From Metaphire vulgaris (lineage: Eukaryota; Annelida; Clitellata; Crassiclitellata; Megascolecidae), in contig CM030832.1 in assembly GCA_018105865.1 (NCBI GenBank), positions 16,209,519 through 16,273,518 of the forward strand: a stretch of DNA of 64,000 nt, read 5' to 3'. The position numbers and the translations under genes are program-made. Below the pieces are notes generated by a model. The model searched no databases. It was not told the origin of the DNA and was given only the letters and a program-made list of their open reading frames with translations. Positions within the stretch are counted from its first letter, which is position 1; the number at the start of each line of letters is the position of its first letter. This document shows positions 42,350 to 52,853 of the stretch, in pieces.

Positions 42350-42482
42350 AATGGTTTATTATCTGGAATACCTTACTTGTTGGCATGGATATGCATGACT
42401 GGAGGAGGAGTGTTGGCTGACATTCTTCGTGTTCGTTTTGGGGTGTCTACAACGTTTGTTCGGAAACTGTTCAATGCACTTG
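42350..42482 (+). CDS. SLC17-like anion transporter, exon F, with GC donor
   Basis: A 133-nt exon, phase 0 to 1, from acceptor CTTTGCTAG. It reads NGLLSGIPYLLAWICMTGGG, VLADILRVRFGVSTTFVRKL and FNAL, then G of a Gly codon. It covers helix 8, the following loop and the start of helix 9, matching the NGFLS-LPYL block and the STL-VRRIF block of sialin-like carriers. The frame ends at CTTG followed by GCAAGT, a strong GC-type donor; a GT donor in the right frame is absent. Exon G starts in matching phase. Confidence 0.9.
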
Positions 42483-42905
42483 GCAAGTCAATTCAATTTT
42501 GCTAATTAATGCTCAACACATCTGGTTCAATTGCTAATAAATTTGTCATCATCAACACTGTGCTGGTGATGCATAGGCACGCTCTAACAGCTTCAGCAAG
42601 GATTGTATCATAACAATGATAAATTTTTACAAAAACCAAAAAGGTGCCATAAGAATAATGGGAACAGTCATGGAAAGGTTCAAAATCAAAAAGGGTGTGA
42701 GGCAAGCAAGACTGTACGTGGTTCGATTCAAAGTGCCAGGCGCCCGTCGTGAATGTCGCTGATTTGAGCATCGTTACTGACAATCACATACTGACGCCGA
42801 TAAATAACCCTACATCGCGGCATGCAAGACTAAGCACAGCATCATTGAACAGAAGAAATCTTCCTATTGGACCAACTGTGTCATGACCGACATTCCATCA
42901 CCTAA
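42483..42905 (+). other. intron sequence after exon F
   Basis: Begins with the GC donor. Contains an unclassified block, 42510-42900, with no clear family; the minus frame at 42502-42783 shows no recognised domain. Confidence 0.5.
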
Positions 42906-42919
42906 TAAGCTCTGGCGAT

Positions 42920-44385
42920 ATTATTATTATTATTATTACAGCGTACTGATTATTGTGGTAACTCGTCCTATAAGAACTGCATGAATACATTAAAAAAACA
43001 CAAGAAATCCTGAGTAGCTCCTGCAGATTATCCAGGCTTTAAGTTTCTCTTTGAAGGTGTTGAGAGATGGAGAGAGTTGCACAGATGGAGGTAGACAGTT
43101 CCATGCTCTCGACGCGCCACAGGGAATGCTCAATCACCGACAGTTCGAAGGCACGTTCTTGGAACGACCAGTGAGGTGGATCGGGCAGAGATCTCAGGCA
43201 TTGCCGTCCTTCCAAGTCAGTCACTTTACCAGTTCATTCGCCAGGTATGCAGAGTCGACACAGTTCAGGCATTGGTAGGCTAATAACGTGAGCTTGAAGT
43301 GGATTCTTTCTGGTGCTGATAGCCAGTGCAAATCACGAAGCAGTGTTGTTTCAGTTAACTTTAACTGTAACTGAAATATCAGTTAACTGAAAAATAACAA
43401 ATCAGTTAACTGTAACTGAAACTGTAACTGAAAAATGTCAATAACTGTAACTGTAACTGAAAAATAAATAACTGAAATAGATAAAATAGCTGAAAAATAA
43501 TTGTCTATATAGTTGCGTACTACATGTATTTCTGTTTTTTTCTTAAGCTAAATGATTCTATGATGTCTTAATATCATATTGTAAATACATGACATGCTTA
43601 CAATATTTTTATGTCATGATTTGATGGACGTTTTGATGGACTTGCATATGAAAATATTTATATATCAGTAGATTTTTCAATCAATTAGAGAGAGCAGGGT
43701 GATTGTGTATTAGAAAAAAACGTCAAAATTTCGTTAACGTGTTCAATGGTGATTAACTGAAAATAACTGAAAAATAAATAACTGTAACTTAAACTGTAAC
43801 TGAAAAATGACAATAACTTTAACTGTAACTATAACTTAAAAATAATTTAAATAACTCTAACTGTAACTGTAACTGAAAAACAATCAACAACTGAAACAAC
43901 ACTGTCACGAAGCAATGGAGTTATGTGTTCACCTGGTGGAATATGACAGATCATACGAGCAGCAGCTTTCAGAACGGACTGAAGATGGTTGAGAAGGTTT
44001 TTCCATATTACGGCGAGGGTAGCATTGCCATAATCTAATTTGGTCAACACCAGAGTGGAGACCAGTGTTTTGAGTGCAGTGGCTGACACTGAGCGACGAA
44101 TACTTATAATCAGCCTGAGGGCATTGAAGCATCCAGCCACAGTCTTTGCCACATCTGTCTTCATTCATATGGTACTATCCAGGAATATCCCGAGGTTCTG
44201 CACCGATGACACCGGCTGCACATCAATTCCATCAATGCCTATGCAGGTTGACGGTATCAAATGTTTCTGCCTCTCAGCAGCCGACCAAAGGACCTCGGTC
44301 TTAGCAGCATTGACCTGTAGCCGATGTGATTTCAGCTTGTCCACCATCTTGGAAAAAGATAAAAGAATGTCAGAAATCACCACAC
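42920..44385 (-). mobile_element. L2-like LINE 3' segment, split by a hAT
   Basis: The minus strand from about 44385 codes DILLSFSKMVDKLKSHRLQV, NAAKTEVLWSAAERQKHLIP, VSSVQNLGIFLDST, KTVAGCFNALRLIISIRRSV and GEHITPLLRD. After the hAT insertion (43341-43904) it continues LHWLSAPERIHFKLTLL and YQCLNCVDSAYLANELVK. The tail is an ATT run at 42920-42939. The 5' continuation is present in inverted orientation at 44385-45287. Confidence 0.82.
43341..43904. mobile_element. hAT element with AACTGT/AACTGAA arrays
   Basis: Perfect 16-bp inverted ends CAGTGTTGTTTCAGTT and perfect 8-bp duplication TCACGAAG (43333-43340 and 43905-43912). Subterminal arrays of AACTGTAACTGAAA occur at both sides. 564 bp, non-coding. 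Removing it with one TSD copy rejoins the L2-like coding sequence. Confidence 0.93.
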
Positions 44386-45287
44386 CGGCTGGGAAAAAGG
44401 TAGACGATTTTTTCGACTTCTTCGAAGACAAAGTTACAAACATTTGTGTCAGCACTGAGAACTCACAGAAAACCAACCCATCGATGTCACTGCCAGCGGA
44501 AATGGCACCTAAGAACACACTTTCTACACTACAGCCATGCTCAGAGACGGAAGTGCGTGGTATTATAGAAAGTCACCTACGAAGTTGTGTGCACTCGACC
44601 CTATCCCCACCTTCCTTCTGAAGGATGTAATTGATGGGCTGCTGCCCTACGTCATGGCAATGATAAATGTGTCCCTTATAGAAGGACAGTTACCACGGTC
44701 TCAAAATCATGCTATTGTGACTCTACTTTGGAAGAAACCAAGCTTGAATCCAGATGATCTAAAAAAGTTACAGGCCAGTTTGCAATCTCACTTTCATATC
44801 AAAGATTGTGGAGAGGGTTGTTATCGAATGCGCTATAGGATTAATTGAGGGCGGGGTACTGATGCCAAGACTTCTGTCTGCTTACAGACGCCACCACAGC
44901 ACTGAAATTGCCCTGCTTAAGGTGCTATCTGACATCCTTGGTGCTATTGACCGAAAACAGGTCACATTGCTTGGCCTCTGCTCGATCTCAGTGCAGCCTT
45001 TGATTGTGTTGATCATGAACTCCTTTTACGGTGCATACAGCACAAATTCGGCATCACGGGGTCGGCGCTCTGCTGGCTATCGTAATTTCTTACTGACCAT
45101 TCAGATATAACAGGTAGCATGCCGCGGTCTCCTATCAGAAACCATGCACCTCCCCTTTCAGAGTACCACAGGGCTCAGTATGCAAACCTGTCCTGTTTCT
45201 TCTATATGTGTTGGATGTGTTCAACATCATTGCTGCCTGTGGCATGTCTGGGCACGGATACACTGATAACATCCATATCTACAGCAG
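44385..45287 (+). pseudogene. inverted 5' segment of the L2-like LINE
   Basis: Plus-strand broken frames read KKVDDFFDFFEDKVTNI, KSPTKLCALDPIPTFLLKDV, SLIEGQLPRSQNHAIVTLLW, SAYRRHHSTEIALLKVLSDI, LSAAFDCVDHELLLR-like text, FRVPQGSVCKPVLFLLYVLD and GYTDNIHIYS, which contains a decayed Y-DD box. These are RT blocks 1-5 of the same L2-like ORF whose later blocks lie inverted on the left. The outer end (IHIYS) is directly upstream, in protein order, of DILLSFSK at the junction, the arrangement left by twin priming. Confidence 0.8.
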
Positions 45288-45689
45288 CAAATAAATGCAT
45301 CTTCAGATTTCTCATGAATAAACCAGGAGAGTATGCTCTAAATGGCATATCTTTTTCTGCCAGCAGCTGACATTGTTCAGTATCACCCAATGTCTGTATT
45401 AAACTATCAGAGCTACTAAAGTATTGCTACCTATTCTAATAACTTAGTATGCTATGTATTGATGCAGATTCGTAATGACTTTTGAAGACACAATGTTATC
45501 TTCAATTAAATGCTGACATCAGCTTTTCTTCTAGGCAGCTTCTGTACTTGCCTGCCTCTGCTTGATCTGGCACAGTGGGACTCTTGGGTGGATGTACACA
45601 GGCAGAGTATCACTGTATGCTGCATATGCTATTGTACACACTATATCTGTTAGCATTTCTTCTTCATTTTCTATTTAGACACCGAGGAA

Positions 45690-47785
45690 GGCTGGAGCAT
45701 ATTTACCAAATGTATGTCCAAAGTCATAGAATTGACCATTCCCAAACAGAAGAAAATTAATAACAAACTTTGGATAACAAGAGAAGTGCAACGAAAAAAG
45801 AAGGGCGAAAAACAAAGCGTGGAGGAAACTAAGTAAACTCAGATTAGCAAGTAAAGGAAATGAGCAGAATCAGCACAGACTTAAGATCTTGGAGGAACAG
45901 TATACTCAGAAAAGAAAAGCATCAGCAGTTACTAACAAGATGGCTATTGCAAATTTTGAAGGTAGATTAGCAAAAAATATAAAACAGAACAGTAAAAGTT
46001 TCTACAAATATTGTAATAGAAAGTTGAGACGAAGGACACAGTTAGTCCCTCTTGGACAGCAGGATGTGCAATAACAGACGATGTAGAAACTGCACAGATT
46101 CTAAATAACTATTTTTGTTCAGTATTTACAGAGGAAAACACAAATACTATGCCAGAAGCCAAAATTGTGTTTGATGGAAATGAAGAAGAAATGTTAACAG
46201 ATATAGTGTGTACAAAAGAATGTGTTATCAAGGTTTTGACCAATTTAAAGACAGACAAGAGCCCAGGATTAGATGGCTTACATCCAAAGTTTCTTTACGA
46301 GGTTGAAATGAAATAGGACATGCAATTGCTTTGATAATCAATGAATCACTCAGAACTGGAGTAGTACCGCAAGACTGGAGAGACGCATTAGTCAGCCCAC
46401 TGTTCAAGAAGGGAAAAAGTGAACCAAGCAATTACAGACCAGTGAGCCTAACATCTGTAATCGGTAAAGTTATGGAAAAAATACTGAAAGAAAGCATTTT
46501 GGAACATTTGACTAGGCATAAAATTGTTAAAGATAGTCAGCATGGATTTACAAAGGGGCGTTCATGCATGACCAACCTGTTGGACTTTCTGGAGGAGGTT
46601 TTTGATAAGCTAGACAAGGGCAAGGGAGTAGACATAATATATTTAGATTTTGCCAAAGCTTTTGATAAAGTACCCCATATAAGGCTGGCTGCCAAACTGA
46701 AGTCCTGTGGAATAAGGGCAATATTCTCAGATGGATTGAAAATTGGTTGAAGGGAAGAAGACAGAAGGTTGGCATTAGGGGAGGCCATTCGCAATGGGCA
46801 AGAGTTATCAGTGGAGTGCCTCAGGGCTCAGTGCTTGGGCCATTGCTTTTTCTAATATATATATAAATGATATCGATGAAGGATTACTGTCCAAAATTTC
46901 AAAGTTTGCCGATGACACAAAGTTATGCAGAAATATAGACTAGGAGGATGATGCAAAAATTTTACAAGAAGATCTAAGCAAATTGTTTCAGTGGTCTGTG
47001 GACTGGCAGATGCTTTTCAATATTGATAAATGTTCTGTAATGCATGTTGGGAAGTCTAATAATGGTAATGAATATTCTTTTAGGGGAAGGTTCTAACCAC
47101 AACAGAAAAAGAAAGAGACTTGGGGATAATCACCCATAGAAGTATGAATCCATCTCACCAATGCATGGAGGCAGCAAAAGGGGAAACCAAATGTTGGAAA
47201 TGGTGAAAAGGACAATTGTGAGTCGTGACAAAGAGATAATCATTAAACTTTATAAGTCATTAGTAAGGCCTCATCTGGAATACTGTGTTCAGGCTTGGAA
47301 TCCATTCTTGAAAAAGATATAGAACTTTTAGAAAAAGTGCAAAGACGAGCAACGAAGATGGTCAATGGGTGCCATAATTTAAGCTACGAAAAAGACTTCA
47401 ATATTGTGGACTGACAACATTAGAAAGGAGAAGAGAAAGAGGGGATTTGATAGAAACATACAAAATAATGACTGGGAAAGTAGATGTGCCATATGATCGA
47501 TTCTTTACATTGGCACACTATAGCAGCACAAGAGGCCACAAGTGCAAAATGTTTAAGCAGAGGGTTGGTCCAAGAAAGAAAAACTTTTTTAGTGCAAGGG
47601 TTGTGGACAAATGGAACAGTTTGGACGAGGTGGGAGTGACAGTTGAAACAGTGAACGGATTCAAAGGCTATCTAGATAAACTAGGTTATTGAATGCAGAT
47701 GGTTACATCAGTGGTTTTCACACAGGCTTACTTAGCCTCCTAAACCACTTAAAATCACATTATTATTATTATTATTATTATTGAT
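45690..47785 (+). mobile_element. CR1-like LINE, most complete copy in the window
   Basis: Frames in order: KRKASAVTNKMAIANFEGRL (45889-46074); a linker; INESLRTGVVPQDWRDALVS, FKKGKSEPSNYRPVSLTSVI, DSQHGFTKGRSCMTNLLDFL and DIIYLDFAKAFDKVPH (46331-46700); PQGSVLGPLLFLIYI and FADDTKLCRNID (46815-46945); HRSMNPSHQCMEAAK; and HFFS-type end KKNFFSARVVDKWNSLDEVG (47447-47692). The YxDD box is FADD. Stops and shifts break the ORF at least five times. The 3' end AACCACTTAAAATCACATT plus ATT repeats is shared with several fragments and with the SINE at 19914. Confidence 0.85.
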
Positions 47786-48276
47786 ATTGCCATCTGCAGT
47801 TAGAAATTATCTACTTACCTAATGCATCCACTGTTTGCTAGCATTAATATCATCATCTTGTAAAATTAAATTGACATTGACTCCTGGTGATATCATGGAT
47901 GAGTTTCCTCCATTCTTCTATACTCTATTATTTTTATTTAGGTCTTCCAATGTCATTGTCCTTCATCTCATGCAGCAACTCACAAGCTCAGTATGAGGTG
48001 AATAGTGCAGCCAATGTTAGTGTGTAGTGAAAGAGTGCAATAGAAAAAAAACTAAGAGAAGACTGGAATTAAATTATAGTCAATAACGGTAATGAGATGA
48101 GCTATGGTAAGTCAAATTGATTCTAGCGTATTTAAATCAAAATAATTAAAGAAAAATATACCGCCATAATCTTCAGAAAAATACTTTTAAAATAAGAGTA
48201 AAATTTTAATCATTCGCAAAAACAATATAAAATATTCGCAAAATTAAAACAAAATAAAACAGAACAAAATTTCTGA
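47786..48276. other. AT-rich stretch, nothing recognised
   Basis: No feature recognised before the (TA)n tract. Confidence 0.5.
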
Positions 48277-48386
<110 letters not shown>

Positions 48387-48918
48387 TGTTACAGTCAAAC
48401 TGTGAAACTAGTGATTTCACGAAATCCCTAGCAAAGTTAGTGATTTCGTGAAGTCACCATTTCACTTAGTGATTTCATGAAAACACTAAAAACTCTAGGG
48501 ATTTCGTGTATTTACTGAAAAATTGGGTGTGGCATTACACAATTTCACTAAAATCAATATCAATCATTTAGGGATTTCATGAAAACACTAAAAACTTCAG
48601 GGATTTCATGTATTTACTGATAAAGTAAAACCGAAGTTTCAGTGAAACTGTGAAACTAGTGATTTCTGAAAAAATAAAACTGAAGTTAGTAAATATACAA
48701 AATCCCAAGAGTATTAGAGTTCGGGAAGTCGGTTTTATCTCCCTGTACTTAGCTGGTAAGAATGGATCAGTCAAAGTATAGAAAAGAACAGTTCGGGTAA
48801 ACAATGATTGACACATGACACCTGTATTTTTAGTCTAGGCAGTGACTGGTCGCAATTATTAAGCATCTAACTCTAAATAGGCAAGCTGGCCTGTCGGTTC
48901 TGCCAGTTAAGGTTTGAA

Positions 48919-48950
48919 AATGGCACAGTCTACATAGGAGAGCTGCGAGG

Positions 48951-48984
<34 letters not shown>

Positions 48985-50150
48985 CTTCTATGGCGCCACT
49001 ATCATAATGCCCAGGGCATCAGCCGATGACGCACCAAATCCAAATAGAATTAGAGCCAGGTCAATCCGGAAGATCAGTCAGAACAGCGGGGGAGCAATCT
49101 AAGGGGGATAAGCCAAGTCAAACAGGTAAGTTTTAAGACCAGATCTAAAAGATGATAAATTTTTAGTTTTACGAAGTGATATTGGTAATGAATTCCAAAG
49201 CTTAGGGCCACACACTGAGAAACAACTAATGCCAATGACAGTGCGAGAATAAGGAACAACAAATGAAAGTCCTGCCGAATACCTAGTTGATTGAATAGTA
49301 GGTCGAGGGATTAGTCGCATCTTAAGGTAATAGGGTTCATTATATGATATGGTTTTAAATACCAAAAGACAAATTTTATAATTAATTCGGTATTTGATAG
49401 GAAGCCAATGTAGGGACTGTCTAGCTGGAGTTATATGTTCAAATCTTGGAGTTTTGGATATTACTCTAACTAAGGAATTTTGTACTCTCTGGAGTTTCTG
49501 CATATTTGAATTTGTGATGCCGAAAAGCAGGGAATTGCAATAATCGAGGCGACTAGATACCAATGCATTGGCTAACTGAATAAGAACAGGCTTAGGGAGG
49601 AGATGTCTGATGCGATAGATGTCCCGAATGTGATAATGAGAAATTTTGCAGACTGAATTTATGTGACTAGTAAAAGAGAGGGAAGAGTCAAAGAGGAAGA
49701 ATTTAGGAAGAAGTTATTTGAAAAGTATGAAGCCTGTCAGAAAGAGGTAAATGTAAACTTGAAATATGAACACCGTAGTTATACTTCAATTTCTTGTGCA
49801 TGTTAATAATAAAGTCGTAGTTATAAGCCTACTCCAATTTCTATATTCTCAATAAGTATGAAGAACTGACCTGTGGCGATGTGGAGAAATTGATTAGGAA
49901 AAGAAAATCACCTGAAGACAGATCATTCTACTTCGCTTCTATAGAAGACACCTACGATATCATTAGCAAAGCACACGTAGCAACAGGTCACGGTGGCCGT
50001 GACAGGATGTTAAAACACCTTGCCAAAAATATGCCAACATCACGATTGAAGCTGTTGAACTTTTCAAATCCTACTGCCCATGTATCAAGAAAAAAGAAAG
50101 CGTCCCAAAACCACCAGCATTGTCGTAAAGCCTATCCTATCTAAAGAATT
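48919..50150 (+). pseudogene. Ginger-like integrase/transposase (KRBA2-like), broken and interrupted
   Basis: The ATG at 48919 starts MAQST, stop, ESCEE. After the L2-like insertion it resumes at 49693 with EEFRKKLFEKYEACQKEVN, so the frame crosses the insertion exactly. At 49881 a further frame reads RKSPEDRSFYFASIEDTYDI, ISKAHVATGHGGRDRMLKHL and AKNMPTSRLKLLNFSNP. This matches the H-x-H...C-x2-C integrase zinc-binding region of KRAB-A domain-containing protein 2-like transposases: T-D-I---H---GHGGRDRM is characteristic. The catalytic core is not present after 50150; the right TIR follows instead. Non-functional. Confidence 0.75.
48953..49692 (-). mobile_element. L2-like LINE 3' fragment with TSD GAGGAA
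   Basis: Flanked by GAGGAA at 48947-48952 and 49693-49698. The minus frame 49563-49099 reads MVSSRLDYCNSLLFGITNSN, HWLPIKYRINYKICLLVFKT, VVPYSRTVIGISCFSVCGPK and LWNSLPISLRKTKNL, almost intact. The tail is a TTGA run (CAATCAAT on the + strand at 48951-48980). Confidence 0.88.
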
Positions 50151-50330
50151 CAACTCTTAACGAAGTTAGTGATTTCGTGAAATAACTGAAGCACATTTTC
50201 AGTAAATATGCGAAATCCCTAGACTTTTTAGTGTTTTTGTGAAATCACTAAGTGAAATGGTGACTTCACGAAATCACTAACTGTGCTAGGGATTTCGTGA
50301 AATCACTAGCTTCACAGTTTGGCTGTAACA

Positions 50331-50332
50331 TA

Positions 50333-50391
<59 letters not shown>

Positions 50392-50392
50392 G
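50331..50392. repeat. (TA)n microsatellite, right flank of Ginger-like element
   Basis: TA tract continuing the left one. Confidence 0.85.
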
Positions 50393-50590
50393 GGTGTAAA
50401 AGGTAAAAAAGTGGACCGATGTTTGACATTTAATATCTCGGCCTGGTGTGTAGTTATTTCAATAAAATTTATAGGCCATATACCTGGGAATGTGTCTGAT
50501 GTACCGGTAATTGCCAAATTTCATTCTGATATCATTAGTTTTTGCTGAAATATACCCAAAAAACTAAAGAGACACGAATTTTAAAATTGA
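50393..50590. mobile_element. possible mariner-like terminal fragment
   Basis: TAGGGTGTAAAAGGTAAAAA at 50390 resembles a mariner-type terminus; no opposite end or transposase follows. Confidence 0.35.
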
Positions 50591-51018
50591 AGCCTTGTCA
50601 CAAAGAGAGAAGATGAAAAAAGACTACTTGTTGCGGAAATGAGCTGACTAAGAAGAATTCTTGGAGTTAGCAGACTTCAAAAACTTAGAAATGAAGATAA
50701 TGGCAACAGATTGGGCTAAAGAATACCATCATGGACAAACTCAGAAAAAGGAGGCTAACATGGTATGGACATGTAAACAGGATGGAAGGCTAGAGACCTC
50801 CCAAAAATGCACTCTATACATATAAGGAAGGTAAAGAAGGAAGAGGCAGACCCAAACAAATGGATAGGCAACATAAAAGAAGATCTCAAAGAAAGACAAA
50901 GTTCTGACAATTGTAAAAGGAAGAAAACTAACATTTGATAAAAAAACCTGGAAATGTTTTCTGACTAGCTATTGCCACTAATGAGTTGGCAAAGAGCAAT
51001 TATGATGATGATGATGAT
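50590..51018 (+). mobile_element. RTE-like LINE 3' end with (GAT)n tail
   Basis: Shifted frames give LRRILGVSRLQKLRNED, DKLRKRRLTWYGHVNRME and KKEEADPNKW-type text, then LMSWQRAIMMMM over the ATGATGATGATGATG tail at 51001-51018. Typical 3' end of an RTE-like LINE. Confidence 0.7.
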
Positions 51019-51019
51019 T

Positions 51020-51380
51020 AGATTCCATCTGCCCATCTCATGCATAGTCTTTCTCTTCCTCTATCTCTATTTCCTTCCAAATTTCCTAGTGTACTCTTCT
51101 TTTCTATGGTGTCATTGATTCTCATTATATGTCCAAAATATTTCAGTTTCTGTCTCATAATTTAGCTTCTGGTGTCATCTGTGATTGGATTTCTTATATG
51201 ATGGATTTGTTTGTTCTTTTTGCTGTCCATGATACTCTCATAATTTTTCTCCAGCACCACAAGTTCAAAGACAACTATTTTCCTTCTGTTGTGTTTTCTA
51301 ACTGACAGCTCTCACTGCCAATAGTACTATTGGAAAGACCATTGATTAGTTATATCATTCTCTTTTTAGTATGTGTGCTA
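51020..51380 (-). mobile_element. RTE-like LINE fragment
   Basis: The minus strand has FELWCWRKIMRVSWTAKRTN and related C-terminal RT blocks in broken frames. It sits tail to tail with the previous LINE. Confidence 0.6.
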
Positions 51381-51396
51381 ATGTCTGTCTCTTAAC

Positions 51397-51790
51397 CCAT
51401 TAGCGCATGGCGTCCTTTTTTAAGGACACTTTGTATGACCAAGTGCTATCGTAAAATCTTTAAGTATCATGCAATCTTAAGCGACCCTGTACACTCGCAT
51501 GATATTGTTTTAATGGTCTGAACCGAAAAATTTGGCATCATTCTTGTTTTTATGTGTTTGATTAACGATGATTTGTGAAGTTATTCAAAATTTGCTGAAT
51601 TTTTAATGGCTCAACATCAAAAATAAGTTAAAAAAGCTTTGTGCATATTTTCTTAACACTTTTGGGATAAATAGTCTGCAAATATATCTGACTTGCTACT
51701 GTAGTCAAGCATTATGCCTGGGAGTTTGTCAATTTTGATGTATGGCAAGTTTATGTACTGTCCTTAAAAAAGGACGCCATGCGCCACATG
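51397..51790. mobile_element. piggyBac-like palindromic MITE
   Basis: After TTAA at 51393-51396 it begins CCCATTAGCGCATGGCGTCC. GCGCATGGCGTCCTTTTTTA and the bases to 51428 recur as an exact inverted copy at 51759-51784. The core GTCCTTTTTTAAGGAC is itself a perfect 16-bp palindrome. The right TTAA boundary is not clear (51821 is possible). Relative at 53505-53685. Confidence 0.6.
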
Positions 51791-51919
51791 GTACCTGTAA
51801 ATCTAACGTAAAGAGTGCAGTTAACACATAATTTTGTGCATGTTTTCTGCAAATGTGATGACTGAATTTTATTTTATACTCATCCACATACCCAACTAGT
51901 TTTAGACTAGACTATGTGC

Positions 51920-52287
51920 CAGTGGCGGCTCCAGGATTTGGCAAGTGGGGGTGTTGGCAGTGGCGGCTCCAGTATTTGGCAAATGGGGGGCCATTGTGGT
52001 GGCAACTTCTAATCATGGGGGGAACCATTTGTTGTTACGTATATGCAGTATTAAGTATATGGTCTCAATAGGGGCCACTGGGGGGCAGGCACTCAGTAGG
52101 GGGCACGGGCCCCCTGCCCCCCAGTGGAGCCGCCACTGGGTTTTGGGGTGGCAAGTTCGTTCTAAGCATGGGGCCAACCATTTGTTGATAGGTATGTAGT
52201 AAGTATAGGGCCCCAACAGAGGCCACCGGGGACCAGGCATTCAATAGGGGACCCGGGCATCCGGACCCACATGTGGAGCCACCACTG
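51920..52287. mobile_element. CAGTGGCG hAT MITE, outer copy
   Basis: Starts CAGTGGCGGCTCCAGGATTT and ends GTGGAGCCACCACTG. It is split by a second copy of the same family at 51958-52138. Its own 8-bp duplication is weak (CTATGTGC against CTGCGTGT). Confidence 0.7.
51958..52138. mobile_element. CAGTGGCG hAT MITE nested in a sister copy
   Basis: CAGTGGCGGCTCCAGTATTT to GTGGAGCCGCCACTG, 181 bp. Flanks GGTGTTGG and GGTTTTGG match at 7 of 8. Nearly the same length as the copy at 29669. Confidence 0.8.
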
Positions 52288-52614
52288 CTGCGTGTACCAT
52301 GTTGTGCACGCTTGCTACTTACTTACACATACTTGTCACTGCATCACAATATCTGTATCACGAAATTTAAAAGAATTTTCTTAGGCATCACACAGTTGCT
52401 GAAGTAGCCAGCATGCTTGAGGTTGACGACCTTCAAAGCACAGACAGTGGCGTAGCGAGGGGGCAGTGGGGGCGCACCACCCCAGGCGGCACTTGCTCCA
52501 GGAGCGGTATTTCCGTTGGTGAACATAGGAATGTATTGGGAAGACAGTGAGGATGTGCACAGTGCAGCAGTCAACAGTGCTATGACAGAAAAGAGTCTTG
52601 AGGAGTTGTTGTCA

Positions 52615-52775
52615 GGGGAGGGCGGGTGGCTGCGCGGACGGGTGGGTGGGTGATCGGGCGGGCGGTCGGGTTGGTGGGCGAGTGGGTGAGCGGACGAGTG
52701 GGTGGTCGGGCAGGCGGGCGCAGCGGAGCGGGTGAGCGGGCGGGTGGGTGGTCGGGCGGGCGTAGCGGAGCGGGT
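52615..52775. repeat. GC-rich minisatellite
   Basis: Degenerate GGCGGGTGGGTGGTCG units. They create a spurious Pro/Arg-rich minus-strand frame. Confidence 0.75.
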
Positions 52776-52853
52776 GAGTGAGAAAATCTTTAAAAAATAC
52801 ATTGAAAATATTAAGGTAGTCTGATTTTGGGGGTATATTGATATACCACCCGT

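Larger units (their letters stand above)
48387..50330 (+). mobile_element. Ginger-like transposon with ~110-bp TIRs in a (TA)n site
   Basis: Termini TGTTACAGTCAAACTGTGAA and, inverted, TGTTACAGCCAAACTGTGAA extend inward as inverted repeats of about 110 bp. They are built of repeated GTGATTTCGTGAAATCACTA words. TATA flanks both ends, within what was one TA tract. The interior has a decayed integrase-type ORF with an H2C2-like zinc-binding region at 49881-50144. Ginger transposons carry a retrovirus-like integrase, start with TGT and make 4-bp duplications, which fits. An L2-like LINE is nested at 48953-49692. Confidence 0.78.

Noticed and set aside
45536..45700. Possible extra SLC17 exon after TTTTCTTCTAG (frame AASVLACLCLIWHSGTLGW)
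   Set aside because: It does not match SLC17 helix 9, and exon G at 55985 continues exon F in the right phase and with the conserved sequence.
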